Shown one piece after another: positions 25,700 through 37,299 of a stretch of DNA of 64,000 nt (positions are counted from its first letter, which is position 1; the number at the start of each line of letters is the position of its first letter). Source of the DNA: Blumeriella jaapii (Eukaryota > Ascomycota > Leotiomycetes > Helotiales > Drepanopezizaceae); the NCBI GenBank assembly GCA_009599575.1, contig VWND01000083.1, positions 124,001-188,000 of the forward strand, read 5' to 3'. Below the pieces are notes generated by a model. It did no database searches. It saw only the letters and a program-made list of their open reading frames with translations, and had not been told where the DNA came from. The translations under genes and the position numbers were made by a program.

Positions 25700-28300
25700 C
25701 AGTTTCGTCGTTTTGACTTTTAGGTTTTTATAGCGAAAGCCAAAAAGCTGATTTTTTCCGAAGATTTCTTTTTATCGGCTAAATTAACTGCGATATTGTA
25801 AATTTCTTTCTAGTTTTTTTTTAATTTAAAATCGTTTTCTTTTCGAATAATTTTAATTTTTTCGTTTTTTTAATACAGGAATTTGTTTATTAATAATTTT
25901 GTCGAATTTCCCTTTTATATTAAATAAATCGCTGAATTTCAATTTAATCTTTTGTTTCATAATCTTTTTAATAGCTTCGTCGACGGCTTCGGAGCTAATA
26001 TATTTGTCGATTTATTTTTCGCTTCGCATTAATAATAAGCGCTTAAAAACTAATACTTTTTAAATAATTTAAACCGAAATGTCGGTATCGATATTTTTTA
26101 TATCGTCGTTAATTTTTTTTATTATAAGCGTTTTTTTAATAATTTCATCGGTTTTTTTTCGAATTCCAAAATTTTTTTCTTTTTCGATTCTGACGTTTTT
26201 TTTTATACTAGTCGGTTTAGCGAATAAAACAAAAGCATTTTGCTTTTTTATAATTCGCTGGCTTAATTATACAACTATAATATTTGCAAATGCGATAATT
26301 ATATTAGCAATATATATATTTGTTTTCCATTTATATATTTAAATTTTATTTATATTTAAAATAAGGGTTTTCTTTTTAATTAGTACGCTTTTTAAAATAT
26401 TTTTTTTTTTATTAGTAAAAATCGTTTTTGCATTCTTTCTGTTTTTCAAACAGTCGTTCCATTCCGTACTTTTTATTTTTAAGCGAATAATATTTAACCA
26501 GCTCTGATTTTCAGCTTTATTAAAAAAGCTTATTTCTGCTTCCGTCGGTCCGAAGCAAATCGCTTTATATTTGTTAATATAACAGATACTATTGTTTATA
26601 CAAAAATTAAATATTTTATATTTTAAGCGAATATAAAGTTTTTCGCAGTAAATTTTTTTATTATTACAAAATCCATATTTAAGGCCACGGAGTTTCTTTT
26701 AATAATTACCTTTACCATTTTAATAGCCGCGATTTTGGTTTCCGCGTTAGTTTTTTTTTTTCTTTTAATAATCGTTATTATAATTAATATTTCGCTGATC
26801 CTGATCGTTAGCACGAAAAAATTGCCATTAGACAGCTATTACTTTTACAATAGCTTAGCGAAACTAATCGCTTCGCGCATTTTAAAAAAAGTAATTGTTA
26901 TAAAAGCTATTTTGATCGTTTTTATTATCCGAATTAACGTAAAAAAGTTTTTTCTGCTATTGCATAAAACTTTCGACTTTGCTCTGAAGTTTTTGAATTT
27001 TAATATCGATAAATTTTAATACGAAAATTTCGATATTCTTATTAAGCTTTTTCAAACTTATAAGCTTTGCAAAACGATTAAATAATATAATAACTAATTA
27101 TCTTTTGGCGATCTCGGTAATTTTTAATGGCTGGATATATTCCTGCACTAAAGCTTCTACGTTTTTTTTATAAATAAAAAAGAAAAATTTCTTTTAATTT
27201 ATAGTTTCGATAGTACGTTCGCTTTGGTCTTGTTTAAAAACGAATTTCACAAATTTGAAATACTAATCGAAAATTTTAAAGTTTTATTTATTAATTTTAA
27301 AATGCTTAATAATTTTATTGCGAATGCTGGTTGAAAGGCCAAATAAAAACAATCTTTCCTGCTTAACCTCGCTTAAAACCTTTTTGTTAACGAAAACGTC
27401 AAAAACCTTCGTATAAATACGATAATAAGTCTTAAGTTTTTTGGTTTAGCGAATTGTTATAATAAACTGTTTGAAAAAAGCGATAATATCGCGAATTTGC
27501 TAACGATCGTAATCTCGGAATTCCGATTTCAAAGCTTTAACTAGCTTACGCCAATTTCGAACCTTAATAGCTTTTCATTTATTTATCGATTTAATAATAT
27601 TTTTAATAATTAAATCACAGTAGCGAAAAAGCTTATCGAATATCTTAATCTTAAAAATTTCGAAATTTTTATAAGTTTTTTTATATTTCTCGATAAAATC
27701 GATAATATTGGCGCCATTAAATAAAAGTGCACCAAAAAAGCCAGGAAAAAGCATGCGGCTCGCATAAAAAAACGAAAAGCGTCGTTGTTTATAATATTAG
27801 CGAAAATATTGGTAGAATTTAAATTAAATAAATAAATATTTTTTAAAATTGCAAATTAAAAGTTTTTAATATAAAAAAAATCGTTTTTAATAAAAGAGCT
27901 ATTAAAAAAGTTTTTGTATTTTCTGAAAAAATTAAATAAAATAAAATTGCGTCCAAATATTTAAATAGCGTATTAAAAAATTTATTTTTTAATAAATTAA
28001 CTGAATTAATATAATATTGCTATATAATCCACGGTTTCGATATTTCGTAGCTTAAGCTAATATACGTACAGCCATTTTTTTACTACTTTTAATAAAAAGC
28101 CGCAAATTGTAATTGTTATAATTATAAAGCGTAAAATTAAAAAGTTGAGTTTTCGCCAAGCGTTTAATTAAAAAAAATCTAATTTAAAAAAGCCGAGCGC
28201 AGCGATCGAAGCGTACGAACCAATATTCGATTTGTTATTTTTAAACAAAAAAGCGATTTTCGAGCTTTGAATTTCGCACGGTTTAAAATTGCTTAACCGT
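25700..28300 (-). pseudogene. B3 gag remnant
   Basis: This region between the 5' leader and the protease has broken minus-strand frames rich in Lys, Ile and Asn. The C-terminal part (about 26700-26500) has several cysteines (GLKYGFCNN, NNSICYINKY, AICFGPTEAE), possibly a degraded zinc-binding segment. No standard CCHC knuckle is visible. Assignment rests mainly on position. Confidence 0.5.
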
Positions 28301-28518
28301 AATTTCAAACGTTTCTGAAATATATTGCATTTTTATAATTTAATAATTGTGCGCAAAATAAAAAAAGCTATTAAAAATCCTTTATATAATACAGCTGCGA
28401 ATAATATCATATAAAAAGTCTTTTAAGCCGTAATAGCGAAATATCGAAATCGATTTTAATTAAGAATTTGAAAAATATATCGGCGAATATATAAAAACGA
28501 AACACCGAAGTTTAAATC

Positions 28519-28534
28519 CTTGCGTAAATTACCA
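28519..28534 (-). promoter_or_regulatory. Probable tRNA primer-binding site of B3
   Basis: Just inside the 5' LTR the minus strand reads TTTGGTAATTTACGC, so a TGG that could pair with a tRNA CCA end lies 2 nt from the LTR. The host element has a mutated version at about 40091-40108. The primer tRNA cannot be named because mutation has altered the site. Confidence 0.35.
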
Positions 28535-28536
28535 AA

Positions 28537-28803
28537 TATAAAAATAGATAGGAAAACCAAACTGATACGGCCATATGTCGGTAAGTAAAATAACCTAGGA
28601 AATCCCTAGAAAAAAGTAAAAAAAGGAAAAAAAAAAAAAATAAAAATATAAATTAAACTGCGTACTTATGGTACTATCTAAAGGGATGCTTTGCTTTTAT
28701 ACCTGTTAAAAATAGTTAATGGCAGAAGGTCTCGGAAAGGTCCATGCCTCGACCATAGCTAAAACTACCAACTCCTATTAATACAAGGTATCACCGTTTT
28801 ATA
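28537..28803 (-). repeat. LTR of B3 (5' end of the element)
   Basis: 267 bp, the same sequence family as 17517-17783. Element sequence reads leftwards from here on the minus strand. Confidence 0.9.
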
Positions 28804-29390
28804 TTAATTCGTTTTTTTAATATTTCGATTATTTTATTTTAAAAAGCTTTAAAAATTAAAAAGGTTTTTTTTTATCAAGCTTCGTAAAACACGATTTTAA
28901 TATCGATATAAAACGTAACGTTAAAATTAAATTGGCTTATTTCGGTAAAATCGAAAATTATAGCTTTTTTTCGGTTGCGTAAAACTTCGTATAAGACTTT
29001 TTTCTTTTTTGGCAGAAATTAAACTTCGATTGCTAAGTTATTAAATCGTTTTTTTGTAAATCGGCTGCCAAATAATAAATTAAAAAATCGGCCGATAATA
29101 AGTTTTTCGAATTCGCTAATAATTAATTAAAATAGTTTTATTATTTTATTTTTTTTAAATTAATCGTTTATTTTTCCGAAGATATTTTTACCGAATTCGC
29201 CGAGATTTACGAATTGTATTTTATTAGCTTTACGCTTATAAAAAGTGCTAATATTAATATAAAAAAGTAGGATATATAGGTCGGGTTTGTTTAATACGAA
29301 AACGAAATCTTCGGAACTTTTATTCCCGAATTAATAGCCAAAAATATTAATATTGGCCAATTTTACTCGCGGTGCTATTTCGATTAATAA

Positions 29391-29803
29391 TGTCAGGAAC
29401 CAACATCACGTGTATAAGTCAGGTGATCCGCCAAAACCCTCTGCCTCCTACCAACCCTCGAATAAAACTTTCTGCGGATAGGCCGTGGGGGCCGGATAAT
29501 ATTATAAAGGCTGGAAATAACATTTAAATAAAACATTTTATAAGAGTAATTGTTAAAAAACCAGTTATTAAGGTTATATTAAAAAAAATGAAAAAAGGTC
29601 GAAATAAAGGCTGGAAAAGCATATTAAATAAGATTCGCTTAGTTTCCTGGAAAATACTTTTTTCGAAAGTTCCACCCCTCCTTTTGTATTTATACACGCC
29701 TTTTATTAAAAATATAAAAAATAAAAATCAGTTTGATTATCAACCTAATCTTATTTAAGTTTTATTATTTAAACTAATATTTTCCTGCTTTTTAATTTTT
29801 ATA
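29391..29803 (+). repeat. Element C LTR, left (5') copy
   Basis: 413 bp, starting TGTCAGGAACC. The first ~130 bp is less mutated than in the right copy, and the later part is more mutated. Confidence 0.9.
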
Positions 29804-29999
29804 TTTTGATTTTTTTATTTATCGAAACGGTAATTCGATATTATTAAAACAATTTTTTATTATATTATTATATTTATATCGTTATTATCGATATTATAGC
29901 TTTTCGCATTCGCAGAAAACAGGCATTTTTAATTATTTAAAAAAATCTAGCATTTTCGGCTGTTTAAAAAAACCTCGTATTATCGTTTTCTTTGACGTC

Positions 30000-31150
30000 A
30001 CCAGCTTTATTAAAGGTCGAAAATACTTTATTATCAGAGCGCGACGATTTTTCAATTTTTTTTATCGAAAAAATTATTAAAAAAGGCCACGCTTAAAGCG
30101 ATTCGAAAAAACTTTCTATCGAAATTTTGATTTATTTAGCTAATAAACGAATCCGCGCCGAATAAAAAAAAAACGATAAACGTAAAAAAGTAAAAAAGAT
30201 ACGAGCTAAAATAAAACAGAAAAAAACTGAAAAAAGAATTTACGAAATAATTAAAAAACTCGAAAAAACTAAAAAACGCCGAGACGAATTCCGAAAAAAA
30301 GTTAAATAATTCCAACGAAAACTTAACGTTTTCGAAGATATCGAAAAAAAGGTTTTTATATTTTTTAACATCGCCCCAGCTAAAAAAAGACAGAAAATAA
30401 TTTAAGCTGGCGATTATTATAAAATATCCTTAAAGTATTACGATAATAATACTTATTAAAAACGATCTAGCATCTTTTCTGAGTATATTATACCTTTTGT
30501 AAAAAACACAGCGAATTCGAGCCGAAAAATATTAAAAATAAGAAATTTTCTAATATATCGAAAGAAAAATATTAAAAAAGCTTAATTTTTTATTCGGCGT
30601 GCAAAGCGAAATTTCCGCCAAAATAAAAAAGTAATATTTTGTATTAATCAAAAGAAAATTAACGTTTATATTTTAATTTTCGACGATAAAATAAAAAAAA
30701 AGTAAATCGGATACGAACGACGTTTTACGAATATTCGAATTATATAAAACGATTTTAAAAAATAAATATTAAACTTTTTAATAAATGCGGAAAATCGAAA
30801 AATCGCGGCTTCGAATTTATACGATAAAACGAAGTAAAAAAAGCATAAATTAATTAACGATTTCGTTGTTTATTTAAATAATTTCGAATAGCAGTTGCAA
30901 ATAACAAACGATGCGATTAAAAAAAAAATGCTTTTCGCAAAACTCCGATTTATTTTTCGAAAAAAAATTATTAAACGAAGCAATACTGCAGCTACAAGCT
31001 CGTACGAAAAATTAGTATTAATCGCTCGTCGTATCGAAAATGTTAATAAAATTATTAGCGACGAAACGAAAAATAATAAACGACGAAACGAGCGTAAAAA
31101 AAAAAAAAAAAAAAAAAACTTATATTTACGATTAAAACTTAAAAGCTAGA
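30000..31150 (+). pseudogene. Element C gag remnant
   Basis: Broken plus-strand frame, best open at 30895-31146 with SSYEKLVLIARRIE and a Lys/Arg-rich tail. This pattern is seen near the end of gypsy gag proteins. It lies upstream of the protease and downstream of the 5' LTR. Confidence 0.6.
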
Positions 31151-31489
31151 ATAAATATATATTATTTTCGATTCGAAAATACGTTATAAAAAGAAAAACG
31201 AAAGCGAAAAAACGATAATTTTAATAAAATCCTTTGAAATCTTAGAATTTTTAACGATTTTTTTTATTTTTCGAAATGCAATCGCTGTTAAAAAAAAAAG
31301 CACCGTATAGCTAATTATTTAAAAGTCGAATATTATAAATGTAATAAAAAAAGATATATAGCTTTAAATTGCTTCGAAGCTAACGAATTTAAAAATTCGG
31401 AAAAAGCTTTCGCTCGATTTTAATTTCGTCGCTGCTAATAAAATCGAACGAAAAAAAAAAGCAAAAAATAATAATTTCAGTCGAAATTA

Positions 31490-31800
31490 AAAAAGCTAAA
31501 AGCGAAATTCGTACGAAACGAGCTTTTATCGACTGCGGCGCGGAAAAAAACTGCGTAATTTAAAAATTATTAATTAAATATAAATAAAAACCAATTTAAA
31601 AACGTATTAATTTATTTACGGTTAAGAAAAAAAAAGTAATTATTTACGGCACGCATACGCAATTTATTCGCGCTATTAATAATTATAAAACAATTAAAAA
31701 AATACAGAACGATTTCGTAGCTTACGATATAAATATTTTAAAGATTTTATTTATTTTAAGATTTTTTTGATTGCGAAATATCGATCCCGCTATAAGCTTT
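31490..31800 (+). pseudogene. Element C aspartic protease remnant
   Basis: The plus-strand frame includes TKRAFIDCGAEKNCV. DCGA fits the retropepsin D-S/T-G-A motif with one substitution. It lies directly upstream of the RT. Confidence 0.65.
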
Positions 31801-32059
31801 CGAATTAAATCGTAGCGATATTTAATCGAACGCTTATAGCTTAATTTCGTTATAATTAAACGTTTTAAAAAAAAATCCAAAAAAAAGCAAGCGTTTTGTA
31901 TTATTTTAAAAAAAGCTATTAAAAAACAGCATTAATTATTTTTTAAATACGACGATTACGCCGACGTGTTCGACGATACCGCCGCGGTTATTCTAGTTTT
32001 TTATTATTTTATAAAGCATCGAATAAATTTCGCGGAAAAAAAAAACTTTTTTTGAAAAC

Positions 32060-33560
32060 CAATTTATTTTTTGTCGGAATTTAAACTTATCGAATTACGC
32101 GAATATCTCGATTCGAACTTAGAAAAAAACTGGATAAAAAAATCTACTAGCTTTACCGGCGCACCGGTAATATTTATACCGAAAAAAAACGGAAGTTTAC
32201 GATTATACGTCGATTATAAAAGTCTAAACGCAATTACGATTAAAAATCGAATTTTTTTACTTTTTATTAACGAAATTTTGGATCGTTTAAAAAAAGCTAA
32301 AATATTTATTAAGCTAAATCTTATTTGGGCGTACTACCGTTTTCGAATAAAAAAGGAAGATAAATGAAAAACTGCGTTTCGCATTTGTTACGGATACTTC
32401 GAGTATTGCGTATTACTTTTCGGCTTTTCGAACGTATCAGCAACTTTTCAAACGTATATTAATTAAGTTTTAATCGATTTAATAAATATTACGTATATAA
32501 TTTATTTCGACGATATTTTAATATTTTCCGAAAATCCCGACGATTATACAAACGCGGTAAAAAAAGTTTTCGAAAAATTCCGTATTAACAAATTTTACGG
32601 AAATCTGAAAAAATATGTTTTCGATACGAATACGGTTAAGTTTCTAGGTTTCGTCGTTATTTCTACGAAAATTAAAATGGACCCAAAAAAAATAAATAGT
32701 ATTCGGAAATAGCCTTTTTTTATTACGTGGCGAAATATTTAAATGTTTTTAGATTTTACCAATTTTTACAAACGTTTTATTAAAAACTACGCTAAGCTTT
32801 GCCGATTTATTACAGATTTTTTAAAAAAAATATAATAAAAAAAAATATCGGGCTTTTTTCGTTTTTTATTCGAAGCGAAGCTCGCTTTTTTACTTTTAAA
32901 AAAAAAGTTTTGCTAAGCATCGATTTTACGTTATTTCGATTTTCGATTAAAAATTCAAATCGAAACAAACGGTTCGAAATTCGTTATAAGCGGAATATTA
33001 TTTTAATTATTCGAAAAAAATGCGAAGGCACGTTAGCATTTTATCGCGTATTATTCGAAAAAGCTTTTTTTTATAAAACAAAAATACGAAGTTTACGACG
33101 CTAAGCTAATAGCTATAATTTACGTTTTTAAATAATAAAATTAATATTTACGTAGCGCTTCCGACGTTATTATTATGCGTACAAATTATTACAATTTAAA
33201 ATATTTTTTTACGAAAAAACGTTTAAACGAACGCTAAGCGAAATAAGCCGACGAGCTAGCTAGATACGATTTTGCAATCGAATATAAAACAAAAGTTTTT
33301 AATCCGGCGGATGGTTTTTTTCGCCGGCCAGATTTAAAAAAAGATTTAAAAAAAAATAACGAGCAATTATTTACGCTGCATCGTAAGCTAAAACTAGCTT
33401 ATTTAAAAAATTTTAAAATGTTTTTCGCAATAAAAACACGTTTAAAATCGGAGCATAAATTATTTCGCGCCGATAAATATTCGAAGCTTTTATTAACGAA
33501 ATCAAAAAGTAAAAAGCAAACGGGAAAAAGCTAAATAAAAAGCTTTTTCGCCGGACTGTT
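32060..33560 (+). pseudogene. Element C reverse transcriptase/RNase H remnant
   Basis: The RT start is open for 98 codons (32071-32364): LREYLDSNLEKNWI, GAPVIFIPKKNGSLRLYVDY, LNAITIKNRIF, LDRLKKAKIFIKLNL. The YFDD-type box appears as IYFDDIL near 32505-32525. RNase H sequence follows to about 33350 with stops. This is the standard Ty3/gypsy chromovirus type. Confidence 0.85.
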
Positions 33561-33869
33561 TTTTGCTAATATTACTAATTGCAAATAATATATATTATAA
33601 AGCGTAGCCGCTGTATTGCTATAATCCGAAACGGTTAATAACGAGTTAGCAAAACCGATTTATAAAACTATTTTTAAATTGCAAAAATCTGATTTTTTTA
33701 TATTATAAAAAACGTACGAATCGGCTTCGTAAAATAATCGAGCCGGATCCGAAAAATACTGGCGTATAAGCCAAAATAAATTATTACGTTATAAAAAACG
33801 TACGTATATTTCGAATAAAAGCGTTATTAAAAGCGAAATATTAAAAATTAATTACGACGATCCGACCGC

Positions 33870-34760
33870 CGGCTATTAAAGCTTTCGGCGAACGTTAAAA
33901 TTAATCGAAAAAAAGTATTTCTGGCCTGGTTTACGAAGCGACGTAAAGCGTTACGTTAATACGTATAGAAAATGTTAAAAAAACAAATTTAAAAAGCATT
34001 GACCTTATAGCGAATTAACCTTTTTTTCGACTTTTACGAAATTTTAAAAAAAGATAATTATAAATTTTATTACGAATTTATTTTTTAGCAAAAAACGAAA
34101 TCGTATTTACGATTCGATATTCGTTATAATAAACCGATATACGAAGCTGTCGAAATATATACCGATATAAAAAACGATTTTAGCCCCAGATTTGGCTGAA
34201 ATATTTATATAATACGTTTACAAAGATTTTGGCTGTTTTAAAAGAATTATTACAAATAAAAAGTCAGTTTTTATTAATAAATTCTGGTTTTTAGTAATAT
34301 TTTATTTACAAATACGACGTCGATTAAGCATCGTTTTCCATTTTTAAACCGATAGCTAAACGAAACGTTAAAATCAAGTTTTAAAATTTTATTTTCGTAC
34401 GTATTACGATTATCGACAAAACGATTGGGCTACGAAGCTTGCTTTAGCCGAGTTTACGTATAATAATTCGATATACGCTTTTACGAATTTTATTTTTTTT
34501 CGTATATTATACGGCTTTTATTTAAAACTTGGCAGTAACGTCGAAAGCGACGTCGTAAAAAAAAAAATATCGTCAGCGGAAAAACGAATTAAAATATTGC
34601 AAAAAAAAAAAGAAATACTTAGTAAAAAGCTAAAAAAAGCTAACGCAAATTATAAAAGATTTTACGACGTTAAATACAAAAAAATTAAATTTCAAATAAA
34701 CGATAAAATATTATTATCGATTAAAAATTTTCGATAGCTGCGACTTTTTCGAAAGCTTTT
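33870..34760 (+). pseudogene. Element C integrase remnant
   Basis: Zinc-binding part (KKYFWPGLRSDVKRYV then TYRKC), core fragments (IINRYTKLSKYIPI), and the conserved late block DWATKLALAEFTYNN with ILYGFYLKLG (about 34420-34530). The core DDE residues are partly lost. Confidence 0.8.
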
Positions 34761-34939
34761 AAATAAATATTTAAAGCTTTTCAAAATTAAGCGAATTATA
34801 TACGAATACGGCCAAATTTATTAATTCGAGCTTTTTTTTTAATATCGTATTTACGATATTTTCTACGTTTTTTTATTAAAATCTTGGTAGAGTCGGAACG
34901 ATATCGAGCCGAAATATAATATAATAAAATTTTAAAAAT

Positions 34940-35100
34940 CCGAAAAATACGAGGTCAAATTAATACAAGTTTATAAAAATACAAAAAAAGGCCGATATTA
35001 TTTAATGCGATAAAAAAATTATTTACTAAGCGAAAACTTTTAAAAGCCAGAAAACTATTTTACGAACGCAAAAAAAATTGTAAAAAAATACTTAAAAAAT
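34940..35100 (+). pseudogene. Element C chromodomain remnant
   Basis: The frame reads KYEVKLIQVYKNTKKGRYYL, then a stop where Trp of 'VKWKGY' is expected, then NYLLSENF and KPENYFTNAKKIVKKYL. Spacing and the closing acidic/hydrophobic helix match a C-terminal chromodomain of a chromovirus. Confidence 0.75.
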
Positions 35101-35474
35101 ACGATAAATAATAGCAACGGAACAATAACGAATGCGCGCCGTAAAAGTAAAAAAAAAAAAACAAAAACATTTAGAAAACTTTAAAACCGCCGTTAAGCCA
35201 ATTTATTTTTATTATCGTTATTTTTTTTTTTATCGTTATCGCTATTTTTTTTAAATTTAAAAACAGCGGCAAATTAAAAAAAATTAATATTAAACGAATT
35301 CGCAAAATATTCGATTTATTTTAATTAAAACTTTTACGATAGCCGTAATCGAATTCTGAATTGCAATTACGATATTTTCGTAAAAATCCAGAATTTGATT
35401 TAACTAATTAAAATAAGTTCGAGCGACGTTTTCGAAACGTCGGAAAATACGTTTTATACTAGCGTCGTTAAATA

Positions 35475-35580
35475 AAGGGGCCGGCGCAGCCAAAGCTTCC
35501 AAAACAGCAGCAGCCGCTAAACCGGCAAAAACGGACGCAGCAGCAACAGCGGCAGCGGCAGCCCGAGCCGCGGCGCGATT
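35475..35580 (+). other. Ala-rich GC island inside element C
   Basis: About 105 bp of GC-rich sequence in an otherwise AT-rich, mutated element. One plus-strand frame encodes Ala/Lys/Arg repeats (many GCA, GCC and GCG codons). It lies between the chromodomain and the 3' LTR. It may be the tail of the polyprotein or a 3' untranslated feature. Confidence 0.5.
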
Positions 35581-36341
35581 CGTACGATTTCCGATTATTA
35601 TAAAAGCCGAAGCGTTATTTTTTTTAAACGATTTATATAAGCGTCGTAAATAATAAAATCGACAAAAGTTTTAATAAAAGCTTTGGCCTCGGTAATAAAA
35701 AAAAAAAAAGGCGGCAGCGGCTGTAGCAGCATCGAAACAATTTATAAAATCGTTAAAGCTCGCGAAAAAAGTTTGCGCCTCGATAGCGCGTGCGATAGAA
35801 ATTTATAGCTAATTAAAAGCGAATTCGAATAAAAATTTAAAAAATTTATAAAAAAGCATTGAATATGCGAAGCTTTGCAACGGTTGCATTTTACGCTAAA
35901 AAGCTCGAAAACGCAAAAAAGCAAAAAATCCGCTGTAATGCTTTCGCGTAAAATTAAGCGGGCGCACCGAAGGCAAATAGAAATCAAAAGCATTTTAAAA
36001 GTTCGCGGCGAACGCGGCGAAAAGCAGTTAATTAAAATAAAAGAAAACTGACGAAAAAATAAAAATAAAAAAAAAAAAAAAAAAAGTTAAACAGAAAGAT
36101 GGCGGCTATTTTAAAAAAAAAGGCTTTTTCAACGAAAATGCGAGCGCTACCGAAAATAAAAAAACAAAACAGCAGAACAGCCATAATTCACGACCGAAAG
36201 CGAACGAAACAGCTATAATTTACGACCAAAAGCGGAAGAAACTGCACGTTATTTCGAAAGCGTAACGCACGCTATATACGAAAGCATACGCATAAAAAAA
36301 TCAATCGCTTTTAAAAACCAAAAGCTTAAAAAAAAGAATAA

Positions 36342-36754
36342 TATCAGAAACTAATATCACGTATATAAATCAGATAATCCGCCAAAACCTTTTGCTTTTT
36401 ATTAACTTTCGAATAAAACTTTCTGCGGATAGGCCGTAAAAGCCGAATAATATTATAAAAGCTGAAAATAATATTTAAATAAAACATTTTATAAAAATAA
36501 TTATTAAAAAACCAGTTATTAGAATTATATTAAAAAAAATAAAAAAAGGTCGGGATAGGAGTTGGAAAAGCATATTAAATGAAGCTCGCCTGGTTTCCTG
36601 GGAAATACTTTTTTTGAGGGCTCCACCCCTTTTTTTGTATTTATACACGCCTTTTATTAAAAATGTAAAAGGTAGAAATCAATCTGACTATTAATTCAAC
36701 CTTATCTGAGCTCTATTGTCTGAACTAGTATTTCCCTGCCTTTCAATCCTTATA
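36342..36754 (+). repeat. Element C LTR, right (3') copy
   Basis: 413 bp, starting TATCAGAAAC and ending TTATA. It aligns without length change to 29391-29803. Confidence 0.9.
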
Positions 36755-36977
36755 AATAATATAAATGCTTTTTGCCGAGTATTTTCCAAGTTTTGTTATA
36801 ACTTAGCGTTTGTTTTAAAACTAAAGCCGGCTATTCGTTTTCCGATAAAACGTCGATTAAAAAGATTTTGTCGCCGGCGACGATGATTTGATTTTGAAAA
36901 AACCGGTTTTAATTTCAGAAAAAAGCTTTTATTTGGCCGTTTTCGGTGTATTTAAAATTAACGAAACTTTTCAAAAT

Positions 36978-37238
36978 TCAAAACATTTCAAAAATAATAA
37001 AATAAAAGTATTTTTTTATTATTAAAAATTTTTTATAAATAATAATACTTTTAACATCGATTTTTATATTTCGTATAATTTTATTAAATTTAATAGTATT
37101 TTTATTAACGGTAATATAAATTATTCGTTTATCGGTAATAATCGAGATATTATTAGCTTCGGCTGTTTTTTGGTTTATGCAATTGATTTCGGTTTTATTA
37201 TCGAATAAAACGAAGGCGATTGTATTTTTTTTAAGCAT
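36978..37238 (-). pseudogene. Host element aspartic protease remnant
   Basis: An 86-codon open stretch nearly identical in pattern to the B3 protease (ALFDNKT changed to VLFDNKT, then EINCINQ). It lies on the far side of element C from the host RT, confirming that C was inserted between the two. Confidence 0.65.
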
Positions 37239-37299
37239 AATTTTTATTTTTAGCGCTTTTATAGCCGTGTAAAAACAGTTTCGTCGTTTTGATTTTTAG

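Larger units (their letters stand above)
17517..28803 (-). mobile_element. Element B3: complete 11.3-kb Ty3/gypsy retrotransposon, RIP-degraded
   Basis: This is a full-length copy bounded by LTRs of exactly 267 bp each (17517-17783 and 28537-28803). TTAA flanks both sides (17513-17516 and 28804-28807), and the flanks join to restore the continuous RT region of the host element. On the minus strand the order is gag (about 28300-25700), protease (25662-25339), RT/RNase H (about 25200-23240), integrase (about 22950-21790), a non-coding AT-rich gap, then the unrecognised tract (about 21150-17900). Total length is 11,287 bp, long for a fungal gypsy element. It keeps the integrase D and E residues that B1 has lost, but has stops throughout, so it is not autonomous. 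Confidence 0.9.
29391..36754 (+). mobile_element. Element C: Ty3/gypsy chromovirus, RIP-degraded
   Basis: This 7,364-bp element has 413-bp LTRs (29391-29803 and 36342-36754; TGTCAG... mutated to TATCAG... in the right copy) and a perfect 5-bp target duplication AATAA (29386-29390 and 36755-36759). It was inserted in the host element between its RT and protease regions. On the plus strand it encodes remnants of gag, protease, RT/RNase H, integrase and a C-terminal chromodomain, with an Ala-rich GC island and a purine-rich tract before the 3' LTR. It is a different lineage from B1/B3 by LTR sequence and by RT, which is of the common 'PKKNGSLRLYVDYK' type. Confidence 0.9.
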
